A stretch of DNA of 24,532 bases from Bacillus sp. AFS037270 (lineage in GTDB: Bacteria; Bacillota; Bacilli; Bacillales_B; DSM-18226), in the NCBI RefSeq assembly GCF_002585305.1, contig NZ_NUNF01000019.1:1-24532 (forward strand), read 5' to 3'. The first letter of the stretch is position 1. Each line of letters begins with the position of its first letter. The position numbers and the translations under genes are program-made. Below, piece after piece: positions 1 through 7,479 of this stretch. Below the pieces are notes generated by a model. It saw only the letters and a list, made by a program, of their open reading frames with translations, did not search any database and was not told where the DNA came from.

Positions 1-3
1 ATT

Positions 4-140
4 GTCTAGCTCCAGCGCCTAGCCCCTCGATGGTCTACAGCCAATCCGTCCAAAAGGTTAAAAAGCAAACCTTTCGGCCGGCTCGTCTTGTGCTTGTCGG
101 GGCTGAACAAGGCGCTTCCGCTTTCTTTTATAGAATACCA
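4..140. repeat. Dispersed-repeat-like imperfect palindrome
   Basis: No gene lies in the first 149 bases. The outer parts form an imperfect inverted repeat: AGCGCCTAGCCCC near 14-26 faces GGGGCTGAACAAGGCGCT near 100-117. The interior is also rich in short complementary words. From memory, very similar segments recur in intergenic regions of Bacillus/Priestia/Neobacillus genomes, so I call it a dispersed intergenic repeat. It sits downstream of the minus-strand pspA-like gene and could act as its transcript end or mRNA-stabilising structure. The repeat status cannot be proved from one copy. Confidence 0.6.
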
Positions 141-149
141 TTTTTTTGA

Positions 150-794
150 TTAAATGGACTTGCTTTCTTTTAATTTCATTTCTTTTTCTAATTGTGCAAT
201 TCTCGCATCGATTGTATTCCGGTAAAAAGAACTGTTAACTTGATGTTCGAGACGGTCAAGATAGTTTTCAATTTCTTTAAATCTTGAGAAGGATTGATCG
301 GAATCAGAATGGGCATCAAGCACTTGATTTATTCGCAGATTTGCCCGAGTTACATTCTCGCGGCCCATTAACTCCATACGGCGTAAATGCATGTCTTTTA
401 ATTTATGTTTCATTTCTTCGTATTTTCTTTCTAAATCTCCAAGCTGTCCCGTGACTTGATCAAGTGATGCCTTAATGCGGCTAGACCTGTCTTGATATTG
501 CTGATACTCAGCCGAAGCAAAATCGGATAACTCTGTTTCTCCCGCTTTGGAAGCAATTTCTGAGTGATGCTTTCTTTTATTGGCTAACTCCTCTGCCTGA
601 TGATATTCTCTCGTAAATTCATCCTTTAAAGTATATTGACGCTGCAGAAGTTTTCTTACCTTTTCCGTTTCCTGCTCACATTCGCGAAGATATTGGTTCA
701 GCATAGCAATTGGGTTCTTATTTTCCTTCTGGTCGAGCGCCTCATGTAAATCGGCGGTAATCGTATTTTTAATCCTTGTAAATAAGTTTGTCAT
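150..794 (-). CDS. PspA/IM30-family phage-shock protein (LiaH-like)
   Basis: This is a 214-residue, almost entirely helical, highly charged protein that opens with MTNLFTRIKNTITADLHEAL, the typical PspA/IM30/Vipp1 beginning. It has long heptad-rich coiled-coil stretches at about residues 30-160 and no membrane span. Its length is close to Bacillus LiaH and PspA (about 220-225). Family members form large oligomers on the inner membrane face and respond to cell-envelope stress. The start has a good ribosome binding site (AAGGAG, 10 nt before the ATG). The gene before it in the same direction, 34 nt away, encodes a LiaI-like small membrane protein, so the two form a pair like liaI-liaH. No liaGFSR regulators are in the window, so I give no symbol. 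Confidence 0.88.
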   Translation of the reverse strand: MTNLFTRIKNTITADLHEALDQKENKNPIAMLNQYLRECEQETEKVRKLLQRQYTLKDEFTREYHQAEELANKRKHHSEIASKAGETELSDFASAEYQQYQDRSSRIKASLDQVTGQLGDLERKYEEMKHKLKDMHLRRMELMGRENVTRANLRINQVLDAHSDSDQSFSRFKEIENYLDRLEHQVNSSFYRNTIDARIAQLEKEMKLKESKSI

Positions 795-828
795 TGTTCA
801 TTCTCTCCTTTTAATAGAATTAGCATTT

Positions 829-1176
829 CTAATACTGTTTCAATTCGCTCCATTGTTTTTCAAAGTTACTAAATGGATCATCTGCTTCGATTGTTTTGTT
901 GACCTTACTCTTGTTCCACTTTTTATAAACAAGGTATAAAACGTATGCTGCTGCTATGCCAATTATTGCCGGTACATTGTGAAGCGATGCAATTAGGACA
1001 ATAAAGCCAATGATCCCCAGACCAATTCGTCCCCCAATAGATTTTGTCTTTAAGAATTGCTTAAAGATGAAATACAGAAGAACCACACTTACAAGTAATC
1101 CAACCATTGGACCGATGGTTGAAAGCAGGATGAATGCCGCAATTCCCCCGGCTAACAGTAAACCAAACTTTTTCAT
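829..1176 (-). CDS. LiaI-like small membrane protein, partner of PspA
   Basis: This 115-residue protein has hydrophobic segments at about residues 5-38, 48-66 and 68-84 and a charged cytoplasmic tail (about 88-115). A start 12 codons upstream exists, but the ATG at 1176 is preceded by AAAGGAG at good spacing, so I choose it. Proteins of this kind are small multi-span membrane anchors that recruit LiaH/PspA to the membrane; some homologues carry a probably wrong 'flagellar basal body rod' label in databases. It lies first in a two-gene operon with the PspA-like gene. The assignment rests on size, topology and context rather than a catalytic motif. Confidence 0.7.
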   Translation of the reverse strand: MKKFGLLLAGGIAAFILLSTIGPMVGLLVSVVLLYFIFKQFLKTKSIGGRIGLGIIGFIVLIASLHNVPAIIGIAAAYVLYLVYKKWNKSKVNKTIEADDPFSNFEKQWSELKQY

Positions 1177-1278
1177 CTTTGTTTCACTCCTTTCCTTTCT
1201 TGTTTTCATCATACCTGTTTCCCTTGACTCCCATAATTGAGCCTAAGCTTGATTTTTTTATCGGTCTTAAGACGTAGA

Positions 1279-1320
1279 AAGGGTCAGCCTCTTAAGCAAT
1301 TGCTTAAGAAACTGACCCTT
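1279..1320 (-). terminator. Long palindromic hairpin after the LysM-CAP gene
   Basis: AAGGGTCAG pairs with CTGACCCTT, enclosing a perfect palindrome (TCTTAAGCAATTGCTTAAGA) with only small internal bulges. It starts just past the stop of the LysM-CAP gene on the minus strand. The T-run after it is short (TTTCT), so termination may be weak or depend on the large stem. Confidence 0.7.
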
Positions 1321-1329
1321 AGCTTTAGA

Positions 1330-1941
1330 TTATTTAGAGATAAACATCTGAACCCAGTAATAACCATAGGAACCGCCCTTAGCGTAACCAACTCCAATTC
1401 TAGTGTTGGAGCTTAGGATATTGGCTCTGTGACCTGAGCTATTCATCCATGACTGTACCACCGACTGTGGTGTAGTTTGTCCGGCAGCAATATTTTCCGC
1501 TGCAGAACGATAAGTAATACCAAAATTCTTCATCATCGTAAAAGGACTGCCATACGTTGGACTTGTATGACTAAAATAATTTTTGTCTCTCATGTCCATT
1601 GCTTTGTAGCGTGCAACCCTTGACAGTTCCCAATCAGCAGTCATGGCTGGTAACCCGTTCTTTGCACGCTCTTGATTTGTAAGCTGAATAACTTGGTTTT
1701 CAATTGATTTTACTCCGCCTAAATCAGGAATGGTTACCTTTTGACCAGGATAAATCATGTTAGGATTCTTAAACTGCGGATTTGCTGAAATAAGCTCACT
1801 AATTCCTACTTGATACCGGACAGCAATTTTCCAAAGTGAGTCCCCAGATTGAACCGTGTAGATTTGTTGGGCAAAAGAGACACTTGGAATGCAGAAAAGG
1901 GATAGTAAGAACAGAAAACTGAACCAAAAAGATTTTTTCAT
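1330..1941 (-). CDS. Secreted LysM-CAP (SCP/PR1, YkwD-like) protein
   Basis: This 203-residue exported protein has three parts. A signal peptide (about 1-25) has a KK n-region and a hydrophobic core ending in SFA-QQ. One LysM peptidoglycan-binding domain (about 28-72) has the pattern IYTVQSGDSLWKIA ending in YPGQKVTIP. A CAP domain (about 78-203) carries the family signatures LTNQERAKNGLPAM, FSHTSP, AAENIAAG, WMNSSGHRANIL and the closing YWVQMF. In sporulating Bacillus, LysM-CAP proteins are wall or spore-coat associated; the enzymatic activity of the CAP domain is not settled. The start at 1941 follows GAGGAGG; the 14 extra codons upstream have no such site. It is transcribed alone, divergently from the DUF1360 gene. 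Confidence 0.9.
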   Translation of the reverse strand: MKKSFWFSFLFLLSLFCIPSVSFAQQIYTVQSGDSLWKIAVRYQVGISELISANPQFKNPNMIYPGQKVTIPDLGGVKSIENQVIQLTNQERAKNGLPAMTADWELSRVARYKAMDMRDKNYFSHTSPTYGSPFTMMKNFGITYRSAAENIAAGQTTPQSVVQSWMNSSGHRANILSSNTRIGVGYAKGGSYGYYWVQMFISK

Positions 1942-2054
1942 TTTATTCGCCTCCTCGATATATAATTTTGATTTCAGGCTCAAAATATACAGGCAGCGAA
2001 AAAAACTTTTCTAAAAGTAACACTATAACAAACCGTCTTTGGAGGACTAAAAAA

Positions 2055-2441
2055 GTGGCAGACATTTCTGGGATGACTTATATCATGTTAATTTTAGCAA
2101 GCTATCGATTAACCCATTTGATCGTTTTTGATAAAATCACCGAATTTATCCGAAGACCATTTGTAAAAAAGGTCAAGGTAGAAACGAGCGAGGGAACCAC
2201 AACAAAGGAAGTTCCTACCTCCATGTTTGGTTACTTATTAAAATGTTATTGGTGTGCCGGCGTGTGGAGCGCTTTTTTATTAGGGGGCGCCTACTTGCTA
2301 TTCCCCAAGGTCACCTATGTCATTGTTTTAATTCTCTCCATAGCAGGCGGCCAATCGATTATCGAAACTTTTGTCGGAGTGAACATAAAAAAGGTCGATT
2401 ACTACTCCGAGCTTCACAAAAAAGACAGTAACAAATCCTAA
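2055..2441 (+). CDS. DUF1360 membrane protein
   Basis: The protein has 128 residues from a GTG start that follows TTTGGAGGAC. The longer reading from 1968 adds 29 residues with no ribosome binding site. It contains an N-terminal hydrophobic stretch (about 6-20), a short basic region, the DUF1360 hallmark KCYWCAGVW (CxxC at about residues 65-68) and two further membrane spans up to about residue 110. The function of DUF1360 is unknown. It is divergent from the LysM-CAP gene (113 nt between starts) and is followed by a 48-residue peptide gene on the same strand. Confidence 0.75.
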   Translation: MADISGMTYIMLILASYRLTHLIVFDKITEFIRRPFVKKVKVETSEGTTTKEVPTSMFGYLLKCYWCAGVWSAFLLGGAYLLFPKVTYVIVLILSIAGGQSIIETFVGVNIKKVDYYSELHKKDSNKS

Positions 2442-2460
2442 GACAAGTGGAAAAATTTCT

Positions 2461-2515
2461 CCCCCTTGCGCATATATTTAGATATGCTTCTGTAGCTAGG
2501 CATATGTAAAGGGGG
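2461..2515 (+). promoter_or_regulatory. RNA hairpin that can hide the next ribosome binding site
   Basis: CCCCCTT (2461-2467) can pair with AAGGGGG (2509-2515), which is the Shine-Dalgarno sequence of the following TTG-start gene. Inside is a second hairpin, GCATAT/ATATGC (2470-2487). The arms begin about 20 nt after the DUF1360 stop. The pairing is seen directly; a regulatory role is inferred. Confidence 0.45.
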
Positions 2516-2523
2516 ATATTCAG

Positions 2524-2670
2524 TTGGCAATTTGGTGGATTACAACCATCGCTTTTGTCCTTTGTCTTGGTTTTGCAGGCGGAACCTTTATTCATTTCTT
2601 ACGACAGGGACTGGATATAGACGACTCCAAACGGATTGATAAAATTAATTCCGATCAAGAATCCATGTAA
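2524..2670 (+). CDS. 48-residue single-span membrane peptide
   Basis: This small gene has a TTG start eight bases after AAAGGGGG. The peptide begins MAIWWITTIAFVLCLGFAGG, giving one membrane helix (about residues 3-24), followed by a charged tail rich in Asp, Lys and Ser (DIDDSKRIDKINSDQESM). It ends 27 nt before a strong intrinsic terminator, which supports a real transcription unit, probably shared with the DUF1360 gene. I do not recognise a family. The strong ribosome binding site, hydrophobic-then-charged layout and terminator together make it more likely real than chance. Confidence 0.6.
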   Translation: MAIWWITTIAFVLCLGFAGGTFIHFLRQGLDIDDSKRIDKINSDQESM

Positions 2671-2697
2671 CATCCCTCATTTTGTAGATCACGATGG

Positions 2698-2726
2698 ACT
2701 CGCCTATTGGCGGGTTTTATTTTTTT
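2698..2726 (+). terminator. Intrinsic terminator after the 48-residue peptide gene
   Basis: ACTCGCC-TATT-GGCGGGT forms a 7-pair GC-rich stem (one G-U pair), followed by TTTATTTTTTT on the plus strand. Confidence 0.9.
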
Positions 2727-2747
2727 AAAAAATAAGTTCTCCTTTAC

Positions 2748-2789
2748 ATCACATGATTTTTTCATTTTAGGAAAAATTAAACATGTGAT
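2748..2789 (+). promoter_or_regulatory. Separated perfect inverted repeat in the yhfW promoter region
   Basis: ATCACATG (2748-2755) and CATGTGAT (2782-2789) are perfect inverted copies separated by 26 nt of AT-rich sequence. The second copy overlaps a possible extended -10 (TGATAAT, 2786-2792) ahead of the yhfW-like gene. This suggests a pair of operator half-sites. No convincing -35 is visible. Confidence 0.35.
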
Positions 2790-2812
2790 AATTTTGAAGT
2801 GGAGGAATACAT

Positions 2813-4345
2813 ATGAGTTCATCTGAAAACACCCAAAAGTTTCCTCGAACATATTGGCGTGAAATTGAATTACCAACATTCAAGCCATTAGAACAGGATA
2901 TTAGTGTAGATGTTGCCATTGTTGGAGCTGGAATAACAGGGATAATTGCTGCCTATCTGCTGACTAAAGAAGGTCAAAAAGTAGCCTTACTTGAGGCTGG
3001 GGGAATCTTAAACGGTACAACTGGACACACAACGGCAAAATTAACTGCTCAGCACGGGCTTATTTATGATGAGTTTATTAATCATTTTGGTAAAGAAAAA
3101 GCGAGACTATATTATGAATCAATGATGATGGCTGTTCAGTTTGTGGAGAATACGGTGAACGAGAAAGGTATAAAATGCGACTTTAGTAAGCAGGATGCCT
3201 ATGTATATGCCACAACGGATGAGTATGACGACAAGCTAAAAACTGAGTGGGAGGCTTACAAGAGTCTTGATATTGAGGGAGCCTTGAAAGATTCGATTCC
3301 CTTTAATATTCCAGCAAAAGCAGCCTTGATGATGAGTAACCAGGCTCAGTATCATCCATTGAAATTTTTAAAAGCACTGTTAGATGAGGCCGTTCAAGCG
3401 GGCTGTTCCGTTTATGAAAATACCATTGCTGATGATATAGAGGATGACCATTCAGAGCCAAAGGTTATTACAAAAAACGGGCAAAGAGTGACAGCTAAGC
3501 ATGTAATCATTGCTTCGCATTTTCCTTTTTATGATAAACCAGGACTTTATTTTGCAAGAATGTATGCGGATCGTTCTTATGCCATCGGGGTCAAAACGAA
3601 GCAAGAATATCCTGGCGGCATGTACATCAGCGCTGACAGCCCGTCACGTTCGATTCGGTACACCCCGCTCGATAATGGCGAAAGTTTGCTAATTATTGGC
3701 GGCGAGAACCACAAAACGGGGCAAGGTGTTGACACGCTAAAGCACTTTGAAGAGCTTCAAACCTTTACTGAAGAGGTTTTTGGCATCAAGGAATACCAAT
3801 ACCGCTGGTCTGCTCAAGATAATGTGACCCTCGATAAAATGCCTTATATCGGTCCATATACAGCAGAACGAAAAAATGTCCTAATCGCAACCGGTTATAA
3901 AAAATGGGGGATGTCCACTGGTATTTTAGCTGGGCATATTTTAAAAGATCATATTGTTGGTGGAACGAATCGTTTTGCAGCATTATATTCACCATCACGC
4001 TTTCATGCTGATCCAGATTTAAAGGAAGTCATTTCGACTAATGTCGATGTTGCCAAACACTTACTCAAAGGTAAGCTTGAAATAGTTGAAAAGGTTCCGG
4101 AAGATTTACAGGAAGGTGAAGGTTCGGTTGTGATGTTCCATGGCAAAAGAGCTGGTGCCTATAAGGACAAGAATGGCAAGCTTTATATTGTTGACACGAC
4201 CTGTACTCATTTGGGGTGTGAATGTGAATGGAATCGTGCCGAAAAGTCTTGGGACTGCCCATGCCACGGCTCCCGCTATTCGTACGCTGGCGATGTGATT
4301 GAGGGTCCAACTAAAAAGTCGTTAGAACTGCTTCAAGGAGAGTAA
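2813..4345 (+). CDS. yhfW: FAD-dependent oxidoreductase with C-terminal Rieske domain (YhfW-like)
   Basis: This 510-residue protein matches the size and layout of Bacillus YhfW. The N-terminal DAO-type Rossmann motif is VAIVGAGITGIIAAYLL (about residues 34-50), with Glu-Ala-Gly (LLEAGG) closing the ADP-binding fold. A second FAD contact region, LIATGYKKWGMSTG, lies near 360. The C-terminal Rieske [2Fe-2S] domain has C464-x-H466 and C482-x2-H485, with C469 and C484 placed for the usual disulfide. Such fusions are cytoplasmic; their physiological substrate is unknown. The start follows GGAGG at seven bases. It is transcribed alone, with its own promoter region upstream and a hairpin at about 4438 downstream. 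Confidence 0.88.
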   Translation: MSSSENTQKFPRTYWREIELPTFKPLEQDISVDVAIVGAGITGIIAAYLLTKEGQKVALLEAGGILNGTTGHTTAKLTAQHGLIYDEFINHFGKEKARLYYESMMMAVQFVENTVNEKGIKCDFSKQDAYVYATTDEYDDKLKTEWEAYKSLDIEGALKDSIPFNIPAKAALMMSNQAQYHPLKFLKALLDEAVQAGCSVYENTIADDIEDDHSEPKVITKNGQRVTAKHVIIASHFPFYDKPGLYFARMYADRSYAIGVKTKQEYPGGMYISADSPSRSIRYTPLDNGESLLIIGGENHKTGQGVDTLKHFEELQTFTEEVFGIKEYQYRWSAQDNVTLDKMPYIGPYTAERKNVLIATGYKKWGMSTGILAGHILKDHIVGGTNRFAALYSPSRFHADPDLKEVISTNVDVAKHLLKGKLEIVEKVPEDLQEGEGSVVMFHGKRAGAYKDKNGKLYIVDTTCTHLGCECEWNRAEKSWDCPCHGSRYSYAGDVIEGPTKKSLELLQGE

Positions 4346-4364
4346 TTTTTCGAGGAGAAATTAG

Positions 4365-4417
4365 TGATATTAACAAAAACTCGTCTGATATTAACAAAAA
4401 AATCGATATATTAACAA
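4365..4417. repeat. Three phased copies of ATATTAACAA
   Basis: TGATATTAACAAAAA occurs at 4365-4379 and 4386-4400, and a third shorter copy, ATATTAACAA, at 4408-4417. The copies are 21 and 20 nt apart, close to two helical turns. They lie between the yhfW stop and the next hairpin, where no gene is present. Confidence 0.7.
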
Positions 4418-4433
4418 TTCAATATTAGAATTC

Positions 4434-4466
4434 AAAAAACGCCCCCTTCCCATCGAAGGAGGCGTT
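4434..4466 (-). terminator. Hairpin between convergent genes (4471 gene and yhfW)
   Basis: AACGCC-CCCTTC faces GAAGGA-GGCGTT with one mismatch and a short loop. On the minus strand it is followed by TTTTTTG, so it terminates the small minus-strand gene; the plus-strand tail (CCTATTATT) is weaker but may also serve yhfW. Confidence 0.8.
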
Positions 4467-4470
4467 CCTA

Positions 4471-4605
4471 TTATTTGCTATTCGGACGATTCAGTTTTAA
4501 TTCTTCACCCGTTGTAAATTCCACTAATTCAGCACTATCTTTCATACCCTTTTTACGATTGTTATTACGCTGGGCATTGGCATTACCAAGCTTCTGTTTT
4601 CCCAC
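4471..4605 (-). CDS. 44-residue basic hydrophilic peptide
   Basis: A GTG start eight bases after AAAGGAG gives a 44-residue peptide starting MGKQKLGNANAQRNNNRKKG. It is rich in Asn, Lys and Gln, has no hydrophobic segment, and carries an acidic patch (ELVEFTTGEEL) in the second half. It has its own terminator right after the stop. Size and composition recall minor small acid-soluble spore proteins and other small sporulation peptides of Bacillus, but I cannot match it to a named family, so this is only a suggestion. Confidence 0.65.
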   Translation of the reverse strand: MGKQKLGNANAQRNNNRKKGMKDSAELVEFTTGEELKLNRPNSK

Positions 4606-4666
4606 ACTACCATCTCCTTTTCAAGAAAATCATTTATAGTATGGATGAAACAGATTCCGCCTATTC

Positions 4667-6130
4667 CTAACCTAAAACTGGCGGCTTTCGATGGCAGGTC
4701 ATTTGTTCAAAGGCATAAGCAATTTCAAGTAAAACTGGTTCACTAAAGGCCGTTCCGGCAAACGAAATGCCGACTGGCTCTCCTTCTGCTGTATAACCAA
4801 TCGGAACGGTTATGGTTGGATACCCGGCCTTTGCACTAATGTGCGACCCTTCATCGCTTGGGATCACAATCACATCTAAGCCATTATTTTTAAGCGCATA
4901 ATCAATCCCTTGCTTTGTCGAATAATAAAGATCAAACTCTAATGCTTCGATATAAGCTTGTTCAGTTAGTGACCCGCTTGTTTTCTCCGATTCAATCAGC
5001 ACAGACTGGCCATATTTAAGCATTTGTTCTTCATTTTCCTCATTAAATGCAATTAAATCAGCAAGAGTTTTAATAGATATCGAAGGATGCAGCTTACTTA
5101 AATAAGCATTCAGATCTGGCTTAAATTCATACGTTAAAACATCATACTTCCATTCTGCTATGACCGAAGGAATGGAAATATTCTCAACTACATCAGCCTC
5201 TGAGCTTTTCAAATATTCCAATGCCGAGGTCACAACTTCGGCCTTATCCTTATTTAAAAGCTCAATAAATCCTTCCGTTGCGATACCAATTCTTTTTCCT
5301 TTAAGGCCATCCCTTCGTAGAAAATCGGTAAAGTCTGTACCTATTAAAGGGTTAATTTTCGTGATAACATCACGATCATCACTTCCACATAGTGCGGTCA
5401 GTAAAATGGCGGCATCTTCCACCGTCTTTGCCATTGGTCCTGCTGTATCTTGGGAGTGTGCAATGGGGATAATCCCTCTTCTGCTAATTAAACCAACTGT
5501 CGGCTTTATACCCACTAAAGAGTTCTGGCAAGCCGGATTTAAAATTGAACCAGATGTTTCCGTCCCAACAGCTGCTGCAGCAAAATTAGCAGCAATCGCT
5601 GCACCTGATCCTGAACTAGACCCTCCAACATCAAACTTTTCTGGACCATAAGGATTAAGAACCTGCCCACCTCTTGAGCTATAACCACTTTTCATTCCAT
5701 AAGTCATAAAATTGGCCCACTCTGTCATATTGGTCTTTCCAAGAATAACAGCTCCTGCCTGACGTAATTGTTCAGCTACTGCAGAATCCTCCAAAGCAAT
5801 TGAGTCCTTTAATGCCAAGGATCCAGCACTTGTATGCATTTTGTCATTTGTATCAATATTATCCTTAATTAAAATAGGAATACCGTGTAACCGAGTGCGT
5901 GGTCCAGATTTTTTCCGTTCAGCATCAAGAGCTTCTGCGATATGTAAGGCATCAGGATTAATCTCAAGGATAGAATGAATAGATTGATCAAAAATAGAGA
6001 TCCTCTTTAGGTACAGCAGCACGAGCTCTTTTGAGGTAAGCTCGTCACTTGTTAATTTTTCTTGCATCTCAAGAATCGAGGCCTCCTCAAGCCATTCATC
6101 ATATAGTTTTTTCAATTTTGGATTTTGCAC
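4667..6130 (-). CDS. Amidase-signature family hydrolase
   Basis: The 487-residue protein has the complete amidase-signature catalytic triad: Lys89 in GIPILIKDNID, cis-Ser171 in VGGSSSGSGAA, and nucleophile Ser195 in GTETSGSILNPA. The Ser-Ser spacing of 24 matches the family. It hydrolyses an amide bond in the cytoplasm; the substrate cannot be read from sequence. It is GatA-related, but no gatC or gatB is adjacent and the local sequence (SILNPA for SIRxPA) differs, so it is probably not the tRNA amidotransferase subunit. The start is GTG six bases after GGGAGGGG. No signal peptide is visible. It is probably a single-gene unit. Confidence 0.88.
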   Translation of the reverse strand: MQNPKLKKLYDEWLEEASILEMQEKLTSDELTSKELVLLYLKRISIFDQSIHSILEINPDALHIAEALDAERKKSGPRTRLHGIPILIKDNIDTNDKMHTSAGSLALKDSIALEDSAVAEQLRQAGAVILGKTNMTEWANFMTYGMKSGYSSRGGQVLNPYGPEKFDVGGSSSGSGAAIAANFAAAAVGTETSGSILNPACQNSLVGIKPTVGLISRRGIIPIAHSQDTAGPMAKTVEDAAILLTALCGSDDRDVITKINPLIGTDFTDFLRRDGLKGKRIGIATEGFIELLNKDKAEVVTSALEYLKSSEADVVENISIPSVIAEWKYDVLTYEFKPDLNAYLSKLHPSISIKTLADLIAFNEENEEQMLKYGQSVLIESEKTSGSLTEQAYIEALEFDLYYSTKQGIDYALKNNGLDVIVIPSDEGSHISAKAGYPTITVPIGYTAEGEPVGISFAGTAFSEPVLLEIAYAFEQMTCHRKPPVLG

Positions 6131-6204
6131 ATTTTTCCCCTCCCGTTTTTACATAAATTCCTTGAAGAAGTGCAGCTGCAAAAAAGTCATTCTTTGATAG
6201 AAAT

Positions 6205-6228
6205 AAGCAGTGGAATATTCCACTGCTT
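6205..6228 (-). terminator. Perfect 24-base palindrome after the helicase gene
   Basis: AAGCAGTGGAAT and its exact reverse complement ATTCCACTGCTT are contiguous. The palindrome starts five bases after the helicase stop codon on the minus strand, with a short T-rich tail (TATTTC). Either a terminator or an mRNA 3'-end stabiliser. Confidence 0.75.
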
Positions 6229-6233
6229 TCCTC

Positions 6234-7379
6234 TTACCGTTTTAACTTTTGATGGCGTTGGTCTTCCGCCACAATTTTCCCTTGATAAAATACTCTTTTA
6301 TCGAGCGGAATTTGTAATTCCTTGCAAAAACGCTTCAGTTCGCGTTCTTCACGCTCGGTTACTAATGAAATAACGGTACCATCAGCCCCCATTCTTCCTG
6401 TTCTCCCGGCCCTATGCACATATTGGGTAATATCCTTCGGAAAGTCGATCTGTACCACATGGCTGACACCTTGGATATCCAGCCCTCGAGCGGCAATATC
6501 AGTGGCAATCAGCATTTTCATTTTCCCATCACGGAAGTCCTTTAACGCGGCCTGACGCTCCAGCTTTTTCATATCACTATGGAGGATGCCAATGGATAAT
6601 TCTTTAAACAACAATTTTTCTTTAAAAACTTGAATTTCACCAATATCATTTATAAAGGCTAGTGATTTACTGTTTGGAAGACGTGTTATTTTTTCTAGCA
6701 GCTTAATTTTATCCCTTTGCTCAACCAAGAAATAGATATGTTCCACTTCCCCAGAAGATGCAATCTCGTCTTTTTCAATCCGTAATACTTCGGGATCATT
6801 AGTCATTTCTTTCGCTAATTTTTCTGTTGCCGGTTTCATGGTAGCCGAAAATAAGACGACTTGGCGGTCACCCAGTGTCGATTTTACAATTTGCTGAACC
6901 GTCTGCAAATGCTCTGGAATTAACAGCTGGTCACCCTCATCAAGGACAACCATCTTGGCTTCGTGCATTTTCACCTTTTTTTGCTTGATTAGCTCCAGTA
7001 AGCGTCCAGGTGTAGCAAAGATAACATGCGGCCGCTTCTTTAATTTTTCAAGCTGGCGTTTTAAGTTGGCACCGCCAATTATAGAGGTACCTCTAATACC
7101 ACTACCCTCTGACCACTTTTGGAATTCTTGAAAAACCTGCATGACTAGCTCTTGTGAAGACGCTAAAACAACTGCCTGCAAGGACGGGGTATTACTTTCG
7201 ATTTTATGTAACAATGGAAGCAAATAAGCAAGTGTCTTCCCCGTACCTGTCGGCGACTCCGCAATCACATCTTTGCCCTCGAGTATGAGCGGAATGGCTG
7301 TTTCCTGGATGGATGTTGGTGCTTGGAAGCCAGACTTTTGCCATGCTTCCTGTAGAAACGGTTGTAAGGTGTTTAACAT
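6234..7379 (-). CDS. yfmL: DEAD-box RNA helicase (YfmL-like)
   Basis: This 381-residue ATP-dependent RNA helicase consists of the core alone, with no long C-terminal RNA-binding extension; its length is close to Bacillus YfmL (376). The Q-motif region is GFQAPTSIQ (about 17-25) and motif I is SPTGTGKT (42-49). The Ia position reads ASSQELV instead of PTRELA. FATPGRLLEL is near 121 and motif II is DEGD (147-150) instead of DEAD. Motif III is SAT (178-180), followed by ARGLD and HRAGRTGRMG in the second domain. YfmL is linked to ribosome assembly and cold growth in B. subtilis. The start has GAAGGAG seven bases upstream. Confidence 0.85.
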   Translation of the reverse strand: MLNTLQPFLQEAWQKSGFQAPTSIQETAIPLILEGKDVIAESPTGTGKTLAYLLPLLHKIESNTPSLQAVVLASSQELVMQVFQEFQKWSEGSGIRGTSIIGGANLKRQLEKLKKRPHVIFATPGRLLELIKQKKVKMHEAKMVVLDEGDQLLIPEHLQTVQQIVKSTLGDRQVVLFSATMKPATEKLAKEMTNDPEVLRIEKDEIASSGEVEHIYFLVEQRDKIKLLEKITRLPNSKSLAFINDIGEIQVFKEKLLFKELSIGILHSDMKKLERQAALKDFRDGKMKMLIATDIAARGLDIQGVSHVVQIDFPKDITQYVHRAGRTGRMGADGTVISLVTEREERELKRFCKELQIPLDKRVFYQGKIVAEDQRHQKLKR

Positions 7380-7429
7380 TTTATACTCCTTCTATATCTA
7401 ACATCATTTTTTACTTTATTATTTGTTAT

Positions 7430-7444
7430 TCAATATCGTATTGA
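7430..7444. promoter_or_regulatory. Short dyad upstream of the helicase gene
   Basis: TCAATA-TCG-TATTGA is a perfect 6-base inverted repeat about 50 bases before the helicase start. It could be an operator; no regulator is known and no clear promoter hexamers surround it. Confidence 0.3.
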
Positions 7445-7479
7445 TACTATCTTATTATTCTTAAGGTGTCTAGTTTTGA

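Noticed and set aside
4365..4417. CRISPR-like array
   Set aside because: Repeats are only 10-15 bases with 5-10 base gaps and no cas genes; not a CRISPR array.
5160..5651. 163-residue plus-strand open frame inside the amidase gene
   Set aside because: It lies wholly antisense to a gene with an intact catalytic triad, has no ribosome site and its product shows no recognisable features.
4667..6130. Reading the amidase as GatA of the tRNA amidotransferase
   Set aside because: No gatC/gatB neighbours, and the segment after the nucleophile (SILNPA) differs from GatA; general amidase is safer.
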